Shown: piece after piece, positions 7,347 through 16,197 of the stretch
Layout: every line of letters begins with the position of its first letter
How positions within the stretch are numbered: the first letter of the stretch is position 1
Assembly: GCA_000421085.1 (NCBI GenBank)
Contig: ATWE01000035.1
Location: 1-34,087, forward strand
Length of the DNA stretch: 34,087 nt
Direction: 5' to 3'
Source of the DNA: Ensifer sp. USDA 6670
GTDB taxonomy: Bacteria; Pseudomonadota; Alphaproteobacteria; Rhizobiales; Rhizobiaceae
Notes under the pieces: generated by a model
The model's input: the letters and a program-made list of their open reading frames with translations, nothing else
The model's database searches: none
Told to the model about the DNA's origin: nothing
Program-made: the position numbers and the translations under genes

Positions 7347-8324
7347 TCAAGCCTTGTACCGATCAAACGCCGTCAGCCTTTTGACCGGTGGGTCGGCCTC
7401 TTCCCACCGGTAGATCTCTGACCTCAGGAAAGCGAATTCGGCGGCGAGCCGCTCCTCGTCGATTTCGATCCACCAGGATTTCGGACGACCGTCGCTGCCA
7501 TCCGACCAGCGGTATCCCCGAGCCTTCAGATGATCTTTCATGTCGAAGGGGCTGTGCTCGGCGAAGATGCGCACGCGTGAGCGCTGACTTGTCTTGAGAA
7601 GTTCCGCAAAAGCGCTTGGCTCCGTCAGCCCGTCGCTGCCGGCGAGCACCTCGAGCAGAGCAAAACAGTCGTCGACGGCGCGATGGCCATCGTGGAAGTA
7701 GCCACTTTGACCAATCAGGTAGCCGAGCTTCGTGCCCTCGAACCCGCGCGTCGCCCAATCGACTTCCTTGACGGAACAGGCCCATGCCTTGCCGGAAAAC
7801 ATGCTTGTGAACGCCTCGCAGAACGGACGATCGAAGCCGGCATTGTGGGCGATCACCAGATCGGCCGGGTCGAGCAACGCTCGAAGCGACCTGAGATCGA
7901 TCATCTGCCCGGCGACCATCTCGTCGGTGATTCCTGTAAGGCGGGTGATTTCAGGGGGGATTGGGACGGTTGGCTGCTGCAGGCCGCCGTAAACGCCTGT
8001 GACGTCGCCGATATGGCCATCGTCGTCAAAGGCAAACGCAACGGCCCCAATTTCGATGATCTCGTCCTTCGCGTGGTCGAGGCCCGTCGTTTCGGTGTCA
8101 ACGATTACTCCGATGCGAGGAAATCCCGGCCGCGGGATATCGACGATCTGGCGGCCGATAAGCTTGCGCAGGACGCGATAGCCGCCGCTCTCCTCCAAAA
8201 GCCGGGCCATGCTCTCGTCATCGAGTGGCGCCCGCCGCCGCAGCTTCAAGGGTCCTCGTAGCTCCACAACGAGGTCATCGCTTGGCTCAGGCGGCGACGC
8301 AAACATATCCAGCTGAGATGCCAT
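7347..8324 (-). CDS. DEDDh 3'-5' exonuclease (DNA polymerase III epsilon-like)
   Basis: A 325-residue exonuclease-fold protein. All three DEDDh motifs are present: ExoI VDTETTG (D76, E78), ExoII HNAGFDRPF (D165) and ExoIII HRAVDDC (H214, D219), so it should be a two-metal 3'-5' exonuclease. It differs from the replicative DnaQ subunit in having a ~65-residue N-terminal region and a ~90-residue C-terminal region (about 236-325) containing YRWSDGSDGRPKSWW. This form is usually annotated as a 3'-5' exonuclease or epsilon-like protein outside the replisome. ATG 8324 follows AAAGG closely and the protein begins MASQLDMF. It stands alone on the minus strand; the neighbours give no functional hint. 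RNA or DNA as substrate cannot be told from sequence. Confidence 0.9.
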   Translation of the reverse strand: MASQLDMFASPPEPSDDLVVELRGPLKLRRRAPLDDESMARLLEESGGYRVLRKLIGRQIVDIPRPGFPRIGVIVDTETTGLDHAKDEIIEIGAVAFAFDDDGHIGDVTGVYGGLQQPTVPIPPEITRLTGITDEMVAGQMIDLRSLRALLDPADLVIAHNAGFDRPFCEAFTSMFSGKAWACSVKEVDWATRGFEGTKLGYLIGQSGYFHDGHRAVDDCFALLEVLAGSDGLTEPSAFAELLKTSQRSRVRIFAEHSPFDMKDHLKARGYRWSDGSDGRPKSWWIEIDEERLAAEFAFLRSEIYRWEEADPPVKRLTAFDRYKA

Positions 8325-8672
8325 CGGCCTTTAGTGTCCTCGGGCCCAGTGCACCAGTGCGGTGCGGTGCGGTGCGGATGATGCGTCATAATAGAAACCG
8401 AGGGAGACTCTGGCAACGCGAATGAGGTCCGCAGAACAGGACACACAAGCCAAAATGCCCGGAAATCTGTTGAAAAAACACACCGGCCTCCGGCACCGCC
8501 GTTCGCTGGCTGCGACGGTGCGCTCGCAAGCGGCTTCGCTACCACCCAACTACACCACCTGTGGGGACGCGACCAACTCATTCGATAGACGATGGGTCGT
8601 GCAAGGTTTGAGTTGACCGTTTTCGATGGCATGGCGACACTTGCAACCTGCAGCAAGGCAGGAGGAAAAATG
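8325..8672. other. Intergenic region between divergent genes
   Basis: This is the shared upstream region of the exonuclease (minus) and the small gene at 8673 (plus). Apart from the GTGCG tandem repeat at 8357-8376, nothing was recognised. Open frames here overlap on both strands and lack ribosome-binding sites. Confidence 0.4.
8357..8376. repeat. Four tandem GTGCG units
   Basis: Four perfect head-to-tail copies of the pentamer GTGCG lie 33-52 bases upstream of the exonuclease start codon. A 5-base repeat can slip and could alter promoter spacing, but no such effect is shown. Confidence 0.6.
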
Positions 8673-8978
8673 ATGGCCGAGCCAGACTACTGGCGCCACA
8701 TGGCAAGCGCGCCGAAAGACGGCAGTCGGATCCTCGTCACGATCCGCCCGTCCGAACAGGGGGCGGCCGAAGTTGACCTCGCGTACTGGTCGAATGGCGA
8801 TCGGTTCGGCCCGGAAGGCTGGCGCGCCGCTGATTCCTCGCCCAGCCGCATCATCGAATACGCCGAACCCGAATTGAAGTGCTGGATGCCGATGCCGTCG
8901 GCCAATCTCAATCGCACCTCCATGCCCTTACCCTGGGAAGGCGATGACGACCAAGAACTCTACGGGTCCGGGATTTAA
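8673..8978 (+). CDS. Hypothetical protein, 101 residues
   Basis: A small soluble protein of unknown function with the block DYWRHMASAPKDGSRILVTI near the N-terminus, then a VDLAYW strand, and CWMPMP near residue 70. The phrase 'MASAPKDGSRILV...W.P.P' is common in short rhizobial and phage-like hypothetical proteins of about this length. ATG 8673 was chosen over 8670 and over upstream frames because AGGAGG lies seven bases before it. The C-terminus is acidic (EGDDDQEL). No partner gene is adjacent. The gene is likely real from its ribosome-binding site and coherent sequence; no activity can be assigned. Confidence 0.65.
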   Translation: MAEPDYWRHMASAPKDGSRILVTIRPSEQGAAEVDLAYWSNGDRFGPEGWRAADSSPSRIIEYAEPELKCWMPMPSANLNRTSMPLPWEGDDDQELYGSGI

Positions 8979-9531
8979 GAACGCGCCGCCGGCGATTTCC
9001 AATCTCCGTCGTTCCAGATGATACGGGATGCGATCTTCGGGGATTGCTCTGGCGGCAATGGCTCCTAGTTGCGCGATCTGACGAGCGTGCGCTTTGCGGT
9101 CACTCACCCGGGCGCTGCTCAGAAGGTATCCTCAGAACTCGCTGAGGCTGTGTGGTGGCCCTGGGCTTGTCTTCGAGCACTCCCGCCGGCGTGCCCATAC
9201 CGACGATCGCTTCCCGACCTCACCGCCCCTGACAACTACAAGCTCGAACGCGGCAGGCCCTGTAGTTGCCCCAGCACTGCTCAAATATGGCTCGTTCGGA
9301 ACACACTTTGACACGTGTGGATGGGCGCCGCTTCCGTCGATTTGATACGTCCTGCAGGCGGACAAGAGGGAAGCGACCGCCTATGCGCTGGCGTGACATC
9401 TCGGCTGCCGGGATTGTGGAAAGTGCAGCCTTTTGCGTGGCCCCTCTGACCAAGACGCCGGGCACCGACCTGATTGTCCGCAAGTAGTTCATCTCACAAC
9501 AAAGCACGAAAGTGAACCGGAGGAGAGATAC
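8979..9531. other. Intergenic region, no gene supported
   Basis: Several short overlapping open frames occur on both strands, but none has both a ribosome-binding site and a recognisable protein. The right end carries the promoter and leader of the NTF2-like gene. No repeats or transposon ends were seen. Confidence 0.4.
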
Positions 9532-9954
9532 ATGACGCACAATGCCGCCGATCGCCAGCTCATGATGGAGGTCGTTGCACGATATGCTTTCGGCTATGAC
9601 GAGGCAGAGTTCGATTTGATTGGTGAGGCGTTTACCACGCATGCAACCAGCAAGGGAGTCTGGTCAACCGGAAGCGTGGCCTGGGGACCGATGCGGGGGC
9701 GCGAAGAAATTGTCTCTGTCTTGAGCGCGATGCGTAAGGGCCAATCGGATCAGCCCCGGCATATCATCACCAATTTCCTTTTCACGAGACAGACAGACTC
9801 CTCTGCGTCTGCGCGGTTCTACCTCGCCCTGAACTCGACAGTTGACGATAAATGCTCGATCGGCAGCGCCGGCAAATACGATGCAGAATTCGTCAATGAT
9901 GCGGGCGTTTGGCGTCTGTCACGGCTCGACGCGCTGCTCGACCGTTCCCATTGA
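9532..9954 (+). CDS. NTF2/SnoaL-like family protein
   Basis: A 140-residue single-domain protein with the cone-shaped alpha+beta fold of the SnoaL/NTF2 superfamily. The layout is typical: an N-terminal helix ending in VARYAFGYDEAEFDLIGEAF, a WG.MRGREEI helix start near residue 60, then RHIITNFLFTRQTDSSASAR and a closing Y-D-E-F...GVWRLSRLD strand pair. Members include dehydratases, isomerases, ring cyclases and hydroxylating-dioxygenase small subunits, so the reaction is not determined. ATG 9532 has an excellent GGAGGAG site; the longer open frame upstream is not needed. It is separated by about 700 bases from the catabolic genes on the other strand, so a link to them is possible but unproven. 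Confidence 0.8.
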   Translation: MTHNAADRQLMMEVVARYAFGYDEAEFDLIGEAFTTHATSKGVWSTGSVAWGPMRGREEIVSVLSAMRKGQSDQPRHIITNFLFTRQTDSSASARFYLALNSTVDDKCSIGSAGKYDAEFVNDAGVWRLSRLDALLDRSH

Positions 9955-10644
9955 TTGAGCGAGTCTGGATATCGCCTCTGCAGGGTCCGGCCAGCCCTAT
10001 GGCGGTGCGGCAATCGTGCCGCCATTTATACGAAAATTACCGGGCCTCATCAAAGCTATGGTGCAAATACTCTAATCTGAGCCTCCTAGGTGACTGGCAG
10101 AGAGAGGGGCTAGCCGAATTAGGTCATGGACGACCTCGAGCCTTTGTCGCGGCGCACCCTTTCAGCAGACCGCTATACTGACCGGTATTCCCGTGTAGCT
10201 TCGGCGGACAAGCCACCCAGATGTGCATTGCCTCCGCGATACAAGCTGGTCGTTAGCAACAGATCTTTTCCGTTTGTCCTCCTGGTCGGTGGGCCGTTGA
10301 AAGGATCGATCAGCCGATTCAACGCGAGGGCTCCTCATCGAGTTACACCGGACGCGTGGATCACGGGCGCTGACGGCAGTCGTCGGCTTTTTTGATCACA
10401 AACGGTATGTCAGACGACAGCTCCAGACATGCGTCCATCGGCTGCTGCTTTCGAAGAAAGTAATCGAATATTAGCCGCGGTTCGACCATGGACAGAATTG
10501 TCAGTTAGCACCTACCCAGACTCGTGCGCAGCGGTGTCACCGAAGGCGTTGCTAACGGAACCGACGGCGGTGCGGGCCGCGTTGGGGATCACGACTGAGT
10601 TGTAAACCGCTGGACCCGCATACTAGCGCCGAACATCGTTTCCC
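9955..10644. other. Intergenic region, no gene supported
   Basis: No convincing coding sequence. A plus frame at 10126-10395 lacks a ribosome-binding site and recognisable motifs. The segment separates the plus-strand NTF2-like gene from the convergent pntB end, and nothing else was recognised in it. Confidence 0.4.
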
Positions 10645-10669
10645 GACGTTCTGTCGCGACAGTGACGTC
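10645..10669. terminator. Palindromic hairpin at the end of pntB
   Basis: A perfect 12-base palindrome CTGTCGCGACAG (10651-10662) is flanked by a second complementary pair, GACGT and ACGTC. A TTTTT run follows on the plus strand, and the pntB stop codon lies only four bases away on the minus strand. The shape fits a bidirectional terminator between pntB and DNA to its left. Confidence 0.5.
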
Positions 10670-10672
10670 TTT

Positions 10673-12106
10673 TTATCCCAAGACGGGGAGCAAATCGGTG
10701 ATCGACCTCTTCGCGTCGCCGTAGAACATCCGCGTGTTCTCCTTATAGAAGAGCGGATTTTCGATGCCGGAATAGCCCGTTCCCTGGCCGCGTTTCGAGA
10801 CGAACACCTGCTTGGCCTTCCAGACTTCCAGAACCGGCATGCCGGCGATCGGTGAATTCGGATCTTCCAATGCGGCGGGATTGACGATGTCGTTCGAGCC
10901 GATGACGATGACGACGTCGGTGTTGGCGAAATCCTCGTTGATCTCGTCCATCTCGAGCACGATGTCGTAGGGCACCTTCGCCTCGGCAAGCAGCACGTTC
11001 ATGTGGCCAGGCAGCCGTCCGGCGACCGGATGAATGGCGAAGCGGACGGTCTTGCCGGCGGCTCGGAGCTTGCGCGTCAGTTCGGAGACCGACTGCTGCG
11101 CCTGCGCCACCGCCATGCCGTAACCGGGCACGATGATGACGCTGTCGGCCTCGTTCAACGCGGCGGCCACGCCTTCCGCGTCGATGGCGATCTGCTCGCC
11201 GATGATCTCCATCGCCGGGCCCGTCGTGGCGCCGAAGCCGCCGAGAATGACGGAAAGGAACGACCGGTTCATCGCCTTGCACATGATGTAGGAGAGGATC
11301 GCGCCCGAGGAGCCGACCAGCGCGCCGGTGACGATCAAGAGATCGTTGCCGAGGGTGAAGCCGATCGCCGCCGCCGCCCATCCGGAATAGCTGTTCAGCA
11401 TTGACACGACCACCGGCATGTCGGCGCCGCCGATGCCCATGATCAGGTGATAGCCGATGAAAAAGGCGGCGAGCGTCATGGCGAGCAGCGTCCACATGCC
11501 GGCGCCATTGACGTACATCACCAGCAGGATGAGCGACAGCATCGCCGCGGCGGCATTGAGCAGATGCCCGCCGGGCAGCTTCTTCGCCTTGCCGTCGACC
11601 CTGCCGGCGAGCTTGCCGAAGGCGATGACGGAGCCAGTGAAGGTGACCGCACCGATGAAGACGCCGAGGAAGACCTCGACCTTCATGATCGACAGCTCGA
11701 CCGGCGTCTTGTGCGCGAGGATGGCGGCAAAGCCGGTGAGCGCAGTGCGGCCTGCCTCGTCGAGTTCGGCGACATGCGCCGCCTCGATATGAGCGTTGAA
11801 GCCGATGAACACGGCGGCAAGGCCGACGAAGGAGTGGAGTGCGGCGACAAGCTGCGGCATTTCCGTCATCTGCACGCGGCTAGCGACATAATGACCGAGC
11901 ACCGCGCCACCGGCGATCATCAGCACGATGATTAGCCAGTTGCCGACGTCCGGTCCGAAGACGGTGGCGGCGACGGCGAGGGCCATGCCCACGATGCCGT
12001 ACCAGACGGCGCGCTTGGCGCTTTCCTGGCCGGAAAGGCCGCCGAGCGAAAGGATGAAGAGAACCGCCGCGGAGATGTAAGCGGCCGATACGATGCCGAT
12101 CGTCAT
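10673..12106 (-). CDS. pntB: NAD(P) transhydrogenase subunit beta
   Basis: The beta subunit of the proton-translocating nicotinamide nucleotide transhydrogenase, an inner-membrane complex that uses the proton gradient to make NADPH from NADH. At 477 residues it is of normal length. The N-terminal two-thirds is strongly hydrophobic with about nine membrane segments. The C-terminal cytoplasmic domain III binds NADP, with IIVPGYGMAVAQAQ near residue 330 and the MDEIN and GSNDIVNPAA blocks. It starts 25 bases after pntA, so the two are one operon. Next to CoA-transferase, SDR and P450 genes it could supply NADPH to oxidative catabolism; that link is inference. Confidence 0.97.
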   Translation of the reverse strand: MTIGIVSAAYISAAVLFILSLGGLSGQESAKRAVWYGIVGMALAVAATVFGPDVGNWLIIVLMIAGGAVLGHYVASRVQMTEMPQLVAALHSFVGLAAVFIGFNAHIEAAHVAELDEAGRTALTGFAAILAHKTPVELSIMKVEVFLGVFIGAVTFTGSVIAFGKLAGRVDGKAKKLPGGHLLNAAAAMLSLILLVMYVNGAGMWTLLAMTLAAFFIGYHLIMGIGGADMPVVVSMLNSYSGWAAAAIGFTLGNDLLIVTGALVGSSGAILSYIMCKAMNRSFLSVILGGFGATTGPAMEIIGEQIAIDAEGVAAALNEADSVIIVPGYGMAVAQAQQSVSELTRKLRAAGKTVRFAIHPVAGRLPGHMNVLLAEAKVPYDIVLEMDEINEDFANTDVVIVIGSNDIVNPAALEDPNSPIAGMPVLEVWKAKQVFVSKRGQGTGYSGIENPLFYKENTRMFYGDAKRSITDLLPVLG

Positions 12107-12131
12107 GATGATAACCCCCTGCCCTACCCGA

Positions 12132-13706
12132 TCAGGATTTCTGGAACATGGCGAGCATGCGCCGCGTCACAAGGAAGCCGCCGACGATATTGATCGTCGC
12201 GACCAGCACCGAAAATGCCGTGAGGAAGACCACCAGCGAATTGCCGGAGCCGATCTGCAGCAGGGCGCCAAGAATGACGATACCGGATATGGCGTTCGTC
12301 ACCGCCATCAGTGGTGTGTGCAGAGAGTGGGAGACATTCCAGATCACCTGGAAGCCGACGAAGCAGGCAAGCACGAAGACGACGAAATGGCTCATGAAGC
12401 TTGCTGGCGCGTAGGCTCCCGCCAAGAGCAGCAGCGCCGTACCAGAGGCAAGTAACACGCCCTGGCGCTTGGTCTGCGCTTTGAAGGCAGCCAGCTCCAG
12501 CGCACGCTTTTCCTCCGGCGTCGGCTCCTTCGCCTTCTCCTTGGGCTTCTGCGCCGCGATCGCCTGCACCTTGGGCGGCGGTGGCGGATAGGTGATCTCG
12601 CCCTCGAAAGTGACGGTCGCGCCGCGGATGACGTCGTCTTCCATGTTGTGGACGAGCTTGCCGTCCTTGCCGGGCGTCAGATCCGTCAGCATATGGCGAA
12701 TGTTCGTCGCATATAGCGTCGAGGCTTGCGTCGCCATGCGGCTCGGGAAATCGGTGTAGCCGATGACGATGACGCCGTTGTCTGACACAATCCGCTGATT
12801 GGCCACCGTCAGGTCGCAATTACCGCCGCGCTCGGCGGCGAGATCGACGATCACCGAGCCGGGCTTCATCGCCGCGACCATGTCGGCAAGCCAGAGCTTC
12901 GGCGCATCGCGGCCGGGGATCAGCGCGGTGGTGATGACGATATCCATTCGCGGCGCCAGTTCGCGGAATTTTGCGAGCTGCTTCTCACGGAACTCCGGCG
13001 AGGACGGAGCGGCATAGCCGCCGGTCGCAGCACCGTCCTGCTGCTGTTCCGTGAAATCGAGATAGACGAACTCCGCGCCCATGCTCTCGATCTGCTCGGC
13101 AACTTCCGGGCGCACGTCGAAGGCATAGGTCTGGGCGCCAAGCGAGGTGGCGACGCCGATCGCCGCAAGGCCAGCAACGCCCGCGCCGATGACCAGCACT
13201 TTGGCCGGCGGGACCTTGCCGGCAGCCGTTACCTGGCCGGTGAAGAAGCGACCGAAATTGTTGCCCGCCTCGATCATCGCGCGGTAGCCCGCGATGTTGG
13301 CCATGGAGGACAGTGCATCCATCTTCTGGGCGCGAGAAATGCGCGGCACCATGTCCATGGCAATGACATTCACGCCTTTCGCCCGGACAAGCTCGAGAAG
13401 CTCCTCGTTCTGGCCTGGATAGAAGAACGAGATTAGTGTCTGGCCGGAGGAAAGACCTTCGACTTCAGCGGCTTCGGGCGGGCGGACCTTGGCGATAACA
13501 TCCGCCATCTCGTAGAGGGTCGCCGCGCTGTCGACGACCGTCACGCCGGCTGCGCGGTACGCGTCGTCCGAAAAGTCGGCCAAAGTTCCAGCGCCAGCCT
13601 CAATAACACACTCGTAGCCTAGCTTCCGCAGCTGGCCGGCAGAGTCTGGCGTCAATGCTGTGCGCTTTTCGCCCGAGTAAGTCTCTCTTGGCACACCTAT
13701 CTTCAT
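12132..13706 (-). CDS. pntA: NAD(P) transhydrogenase subunit alpha
   Basis: A 524-residue alpha subunit of the E. coli PntA type, with the soluble NAD-binding domain and the short membrane domain in one chain. Many alphaproteobacteria split these into PntAA and PntAB, so the undivided form is worth noting. The N-terminus MKIGVPRETYSGEKR is characteristic; KMDALSSMANIAGYRA (about 128-143) and the dinucleotide motif VIGAGVAGLAAIG (172-184) follow. A charged linker rich in Lys, Glu and Pro (about 380-405) joins to about four hydrophobic helices at the C-terminus. A GGAAAGAG site precedes the ATG. It lies 46 bases after scoB on the same strand, so scoAB-pntAB may form one transcript. Confidence 0.97.
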   Translation of the reverse strand: MKIGVPRETYSGEKRTALTPDSAGQLRKLGYECVIEAGAGTLADFSDDAYRAAGVTVVDSAATLYEMADVIAKVRPPEAAEVEGLSSGQTLISFFYPGQNEELLELVRAKGVNVIAMDMVPRISRAQKMDALSSMANIAGYRAMIEAGNNFGRFFTGQVTAAGKVPPAKVLVIGAGVAGLAAIGVATSLGAQTYAFDVRPEVAEQIESMGAEFVYLDFTEQQQDGAATGGYAAPSSPEFREKQLAKFRELAPRMDIVITTALIPGRDAPKLWLADMVAAMKPGSVIVDLAAERGGNCDLTVANQRIVSDNGVIVIGYTDFPSRMATQASTLYATNIRHMLTDLTPGKDGKLVHNMEDDVIRGATVTFEGEITYPPPPPKVQAIAAQKPKEKAKEPTPEEKRALELAAFKAQTKRQGVLLASGTALLLLAGAYAPASFMSHFVVFVLACFVGFQVIWNVSHSLHTPLMAVTNAISGIVILGALLQIGSGNSLVVFLTAFSVLVATINIVGGFLVTRRMLAMFQKS

Positions 13707-13752
13707 CGGTCTCTTTCCGTTCAGATGCGAATACTGGCCACCGCCCGACTAG

Positions 13753-14382
13753 TTAGTTGACGATGGTTGCCTCCGTTGCACTCCGGAGCTGCTCGTTGGA
13801 AACACCTTCGGCGAGTTCGACTATCTTCAAGCCACCAGGCACAACATCGAGCATGCCAAGGTTCGTTATGACCCTGTCGACCACCGCCTTACCCGTCAAA
13901 GGAAGCGTGCACCGTCTTAGAACCTTCGATTCCCCTGCCTTGTTCGTGTGATCCATCACGACGACCACGCGACCCACGCCTGCAACGAGGTCCATTGCTC
14001 CGCCCATGCCCTTGACGAGCTTGCCGGGTATCATCCAGTTGGCAAGGTCGCCTTCTTCGCTCACTTCCATGGCGCCAAGAATTGCCATGTTGATTTTGCC
14101 CCCGCGGATCATCGCGAAGCTGGTTGCGGAATCGAAATATGCTGAATTAGGAAGCTCTGTGATTGTCTGCTTTCCCGCATTGATAAGGTCAGCGTCCTCT
14201 TCACCGGCAAGCGGGAAGGGTCCCATTCCCAGCATTCCGTTCTCGGACTGAAGGGTAACGGAAAAGCCGGGCGGAATATGATTTGAAACAAGAGTTGGTA
14301 TGCCAATTCCGAGATTGACGTACCATCCGTCCCGAAGCTCGCGGGCGGCGATAGCTGCCATCTGGTTCCGATCCCACGACAT
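13753..14382 (-). CDS. scoB: Succinyl-CoA:3-ketoacid CoA-transferase subunit B
   Basis: A 209-residue beta subunit of a class I CoA-transferase. The catalytic glutamate is E47 in LQSENGMLGMGP. Other family blocks are NLGIGIPTLVSNHIP (23-37), EEDADLINAGKQTITELP, FAMIRGGKINMAILGAMEVS and NWMIPGKLVKGMGGAMDL. The sequence resembles ScoB, which transfers CoA between succinyl-CoA and acetoacetate, more than the 3-oxoadipate enzyme PcaJ, though the families are close and substrate should be tested. Its ATG shares one base with the scoA stop (TGATG), a sign of translational coupling. Acetoacetate could come from the BKACE encoded at 29125-30159. Confidence 0.92.
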   Translation of the reverse strand: MSWDRNQMAAIAARELRDGWYVNLGIGIPTLVSNHIPPGFSVTLQSENGMLGMGPFPLAGEEDADLINAGKQTITELPNSAYFDSATSFAMIRGGKINMAILGAMEVSEEGDLANWMIPGKLVKGMGGAMDLVAGVGRVVVVMDHTNKAGESKVLRRCTLPLTGKAVVDRVITNLGMLDVVPGGLKIVELAEGVSNEQLRSATEATIVN

Positions 14383-15086
14383 CAGGCAGCCTCCTTGGCT
14401 CTTACGGTTCGTTGTTCAATCCGCTTCTGGTGAGTTCCAGTGATCAGCCGGTGAACGTAGATGCCAGGCAGATGGATGCCGTCGGGAGGCATTGCGCCAA
14501 TTGGAACGATTTCCTCGACCTCGGCGACGCAAATCTTTCCACATGTCGCAGCGGGAACGTTGAAGTTGCGCGCCGTCTTCCGAAATATCAGGTTTCCGGA
14601 TTCATCTGCCTTCCACGCCTTTACTATCGAAAGGTCCGCATTGATTGCTCTTTCAAGGATGTACGTCCGGCCATCAAAGTCCTTATGCTCTTTACCTTCG
14701 GCTACGATAGTACCCACGCCGGTCGCGGTGAAGAAGCCTGGAATTCCGGCCCCGCCCGCTCGCATTCGCTCCGCAAGTGTTCCCTGTGGATTAAATTCCA
14801 GTTCCAACTCTCCGGACAGGTATTGGCGCATGAACTCGGAGTTTTCACCCACATAAGACGAGATCATTTTCTTGATTTGGCGCGATTGAAGCAGGAGACC
14901 CAAGCCGAAATCATCGACACCGGCGTTGTTTGAAGCGACCGTTAGGTTCTTGACGCCGCACTTACGGAGCGCGTCGATCAGCAATTCCGGGATGCCACAC
15001 AGTCCGAACCCGCCAGCCGCGATCATCATGCCATCGAAAAGCAGACCATCGAGCGCGGTCGTGGCGCTCGAGTAAACCTTGCTCAT
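14382..15086 (-). CDS. scoA: Succinyl-CoA:3-ketoacid CoA-transferase subunit A
   Basis: A 234-residue alpha subunit partnered with ScoB. It has the N-terminal glycine-rich CoA-binding block AAGGFGLCGIPELLIDAL (32-49), SNNAGVDDFGLGLLL, KKMISSYVGEN, LAERMRAGGAGIPGFFT and the IVKAWKADE..NLIFRKTA segment seen in ScoA proteins. ATG 15086 was chosen because GGAGGG lies six bases upstream and the protein then begins MSKVYSSA as in the family; the open frame upstream has no support. Only one base overlaps scoB. The pair converts acetoacetate to acetoacetyl-CoA for thiolysis to acetyl-CoA, joining ketone-body or beta-keto-acid breakdown to central metabolism. Confidence 0.92.
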   Translation of the reverse strand: MSKVYSSATTALDGLLFDGMMIAAGGFGLCGIPELLIDALRKCGVKNLTVASNNAGVDDFGLGLLLQSRQIKKMISSYVGENSEFMRQYLSGELELEFNPQGTLAERMRAGGAGIPGFFTATGVGTIVAEGKEHKDFDGRTYILERAINADLSIVKAWKADESGNLIFRKTARNFNVPAATCGKICVAEVEEIVPIGAMPPDGIHLPGIYVHRLITGTHQKRIEQRTVRAKEAA

Positions 15087-15200
15087 CCTATTCCCTCCAT
15101 GAGTCAGGCGACGAGCTCCTCGGCGCAGGAGAGTGGCCGGCCTCCGCCTTAAATCTCGCGCAGCTCGAAATATGGAACCCCTCCGGGTCCTTCCAGGATA

Positions 15201-15237
15201 GCGCCCGCTCTGCTGACACACTGATCGGAGCGGGCGC
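15201..15237 (-). terminator. 10-bp GC-rich hairpin between hydrolase and scoA
   Basis: A perfect inverted repeat GCGCCCGCTC / GAGCGGGCGC with a 17-base loop lies 45 bases after the alpha/beta hydrolase stop and upstream of scoA. No clear T-tract follows. It probably separates, or partly separates, the two transcription units. Confidence 0.45.
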
Positions 15238-15282
15238 CTTGTCGTCATATTTGTGGACGTCCAGGGTTTCCGAATGTCTCGT

Positions 15283-16197
15283 TCAGAGCTTCGCGAGAGT
15301 GTCCTTCAGCCATTGTGCCGACGCTTTACCGATCTTCTCGAGGTGGTCCGGCTTCGTGTAGAGGCTCATGTGATCGACCCCACCTACCGACACGAAAGAC
15401 TTATTCGGGTTGGGAATGGCGTTGAACATCTCGATTTCGAGGTCTGCGGAGGTGATGTTGTCGCCCCTCGCTATAGCGACCAGAACTGGCGTTTCGTAGA
15501 TCCGTTCGGCATAGGGCTTTACCTGATAACGCAGCAGCCATTCCACGGATTCGATCGTAGTCCAGTGCTCATGGAGCGGGGCGGACCTTTCCTTGATAGC
15601 CATGAAGCCGGAGTAGATATGCGGGAACGGCCAGGCGGTGAGCTCTCTGCTCGGATCCTCTTTCGGCGATTGCGCGATTTTGCCGCTGGGCTTGCCCTCG
15701 TAACGCTTCTTGCGATCTTCCGCCACGACCTCGAGCAGCTCTGCAAAGCGCATTTCGCCGTGGCAGCGGCGAAGTGTCAGATAGCCGTCGATGACCGGCA
15801 CCGCAGAAATGACGAAAGCGAGCCGCGGTTCGATGGCACCGGTGATAATAGCGTGACCACCTGCATAGGATATACCCATCAGACCGATACGCTTGTGATC
15901 AATGCCCTCTAGCGTCTCAGCGAATGACACGGCGTTCCTGATATCCTCGATCTGCTCCCATGGATTGAGATTCTGGCGAATATCACCTTCGCTTTCGCCA
16001 AAGTTGCGATAGTCGAATGCGAGGGTCGCGCAGCCGATGTCAACGAATTCCTTCGCATAGTTGGGAAGGACGATTTCCTTCGTATAGCACCAGCCGCCAG
16101 CCATAACCACGAGTGGAACATTGCTCTTGCCTTCTGGTCGTGTGAGCACTCCCTTGAGCGTGTAGCCACCACTTTTGAATTCGACCTTCTGTTCCAA
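15283..16197 (-). CDS. Alpha/beta hydrolase (first of two paralogues)
   Basis: A 304-residue cytoplasmic alpha/beta hydrolase. The nucleophile elbow is GISYAGG (S110); the likely acid is D246 (ARGDNIT) and the histidine H276 (GGVDHMS). The strand-turn block FDYRNFGESEG (61-71) is typical of the dienelactone-hydrolase/S15-like branch. The start is TTG 16197, preceded by GGAGGA, and the protein then aligns from residue 1 with the paralogue at 30683-31570; the longer ATG-led frame to 16512 adds an unrelated extension. An ester, lactone or C-C bond could be the substrate. It lies downstream of a TetR gene on the same strand and is followed by the scoAB-pntAB genes. Confidence 0.85.
   Translation of the reverse strand: MEQKVEFKSGGYTLKGVLTRPEGKSNVPLVVMAGGWCYTKEIVLPNYAKEFVDIGCATLAFDYRNFGESEGDIRQNLNPWEQIEDIRNAVSFAETLEGIDHKRIGLMGISYAGGHAIITGAIEPRLAFVISAVPVIDGYLTLRRCHGEMRFAELLEVVAEDRKKRYEGKPSGKIAQSPKEDPSRELTAWPFPHIYSGFMAIKERSAPLHEHWTTIESVEWLLRYQVKPYAERIYETPVLVAIARGDNITSADLEIEMFNAIPNPNKSFVSVGGVDHMSLYTKPDHLEKIGKASAQWLKDTLAKL

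Noticed and set aside
10126..10395. Plus frame in the gap before pntB
   Set aside because: It lacks a ribosome-binding site and any recognised motif; the region otherwise looks non-coding.
10743..11495. Long frames overlapping pntB in other phases
   Set aside because: Their His/Arg-rich low-complexity sequence is the usual shadow of a GC-rich coding gene.
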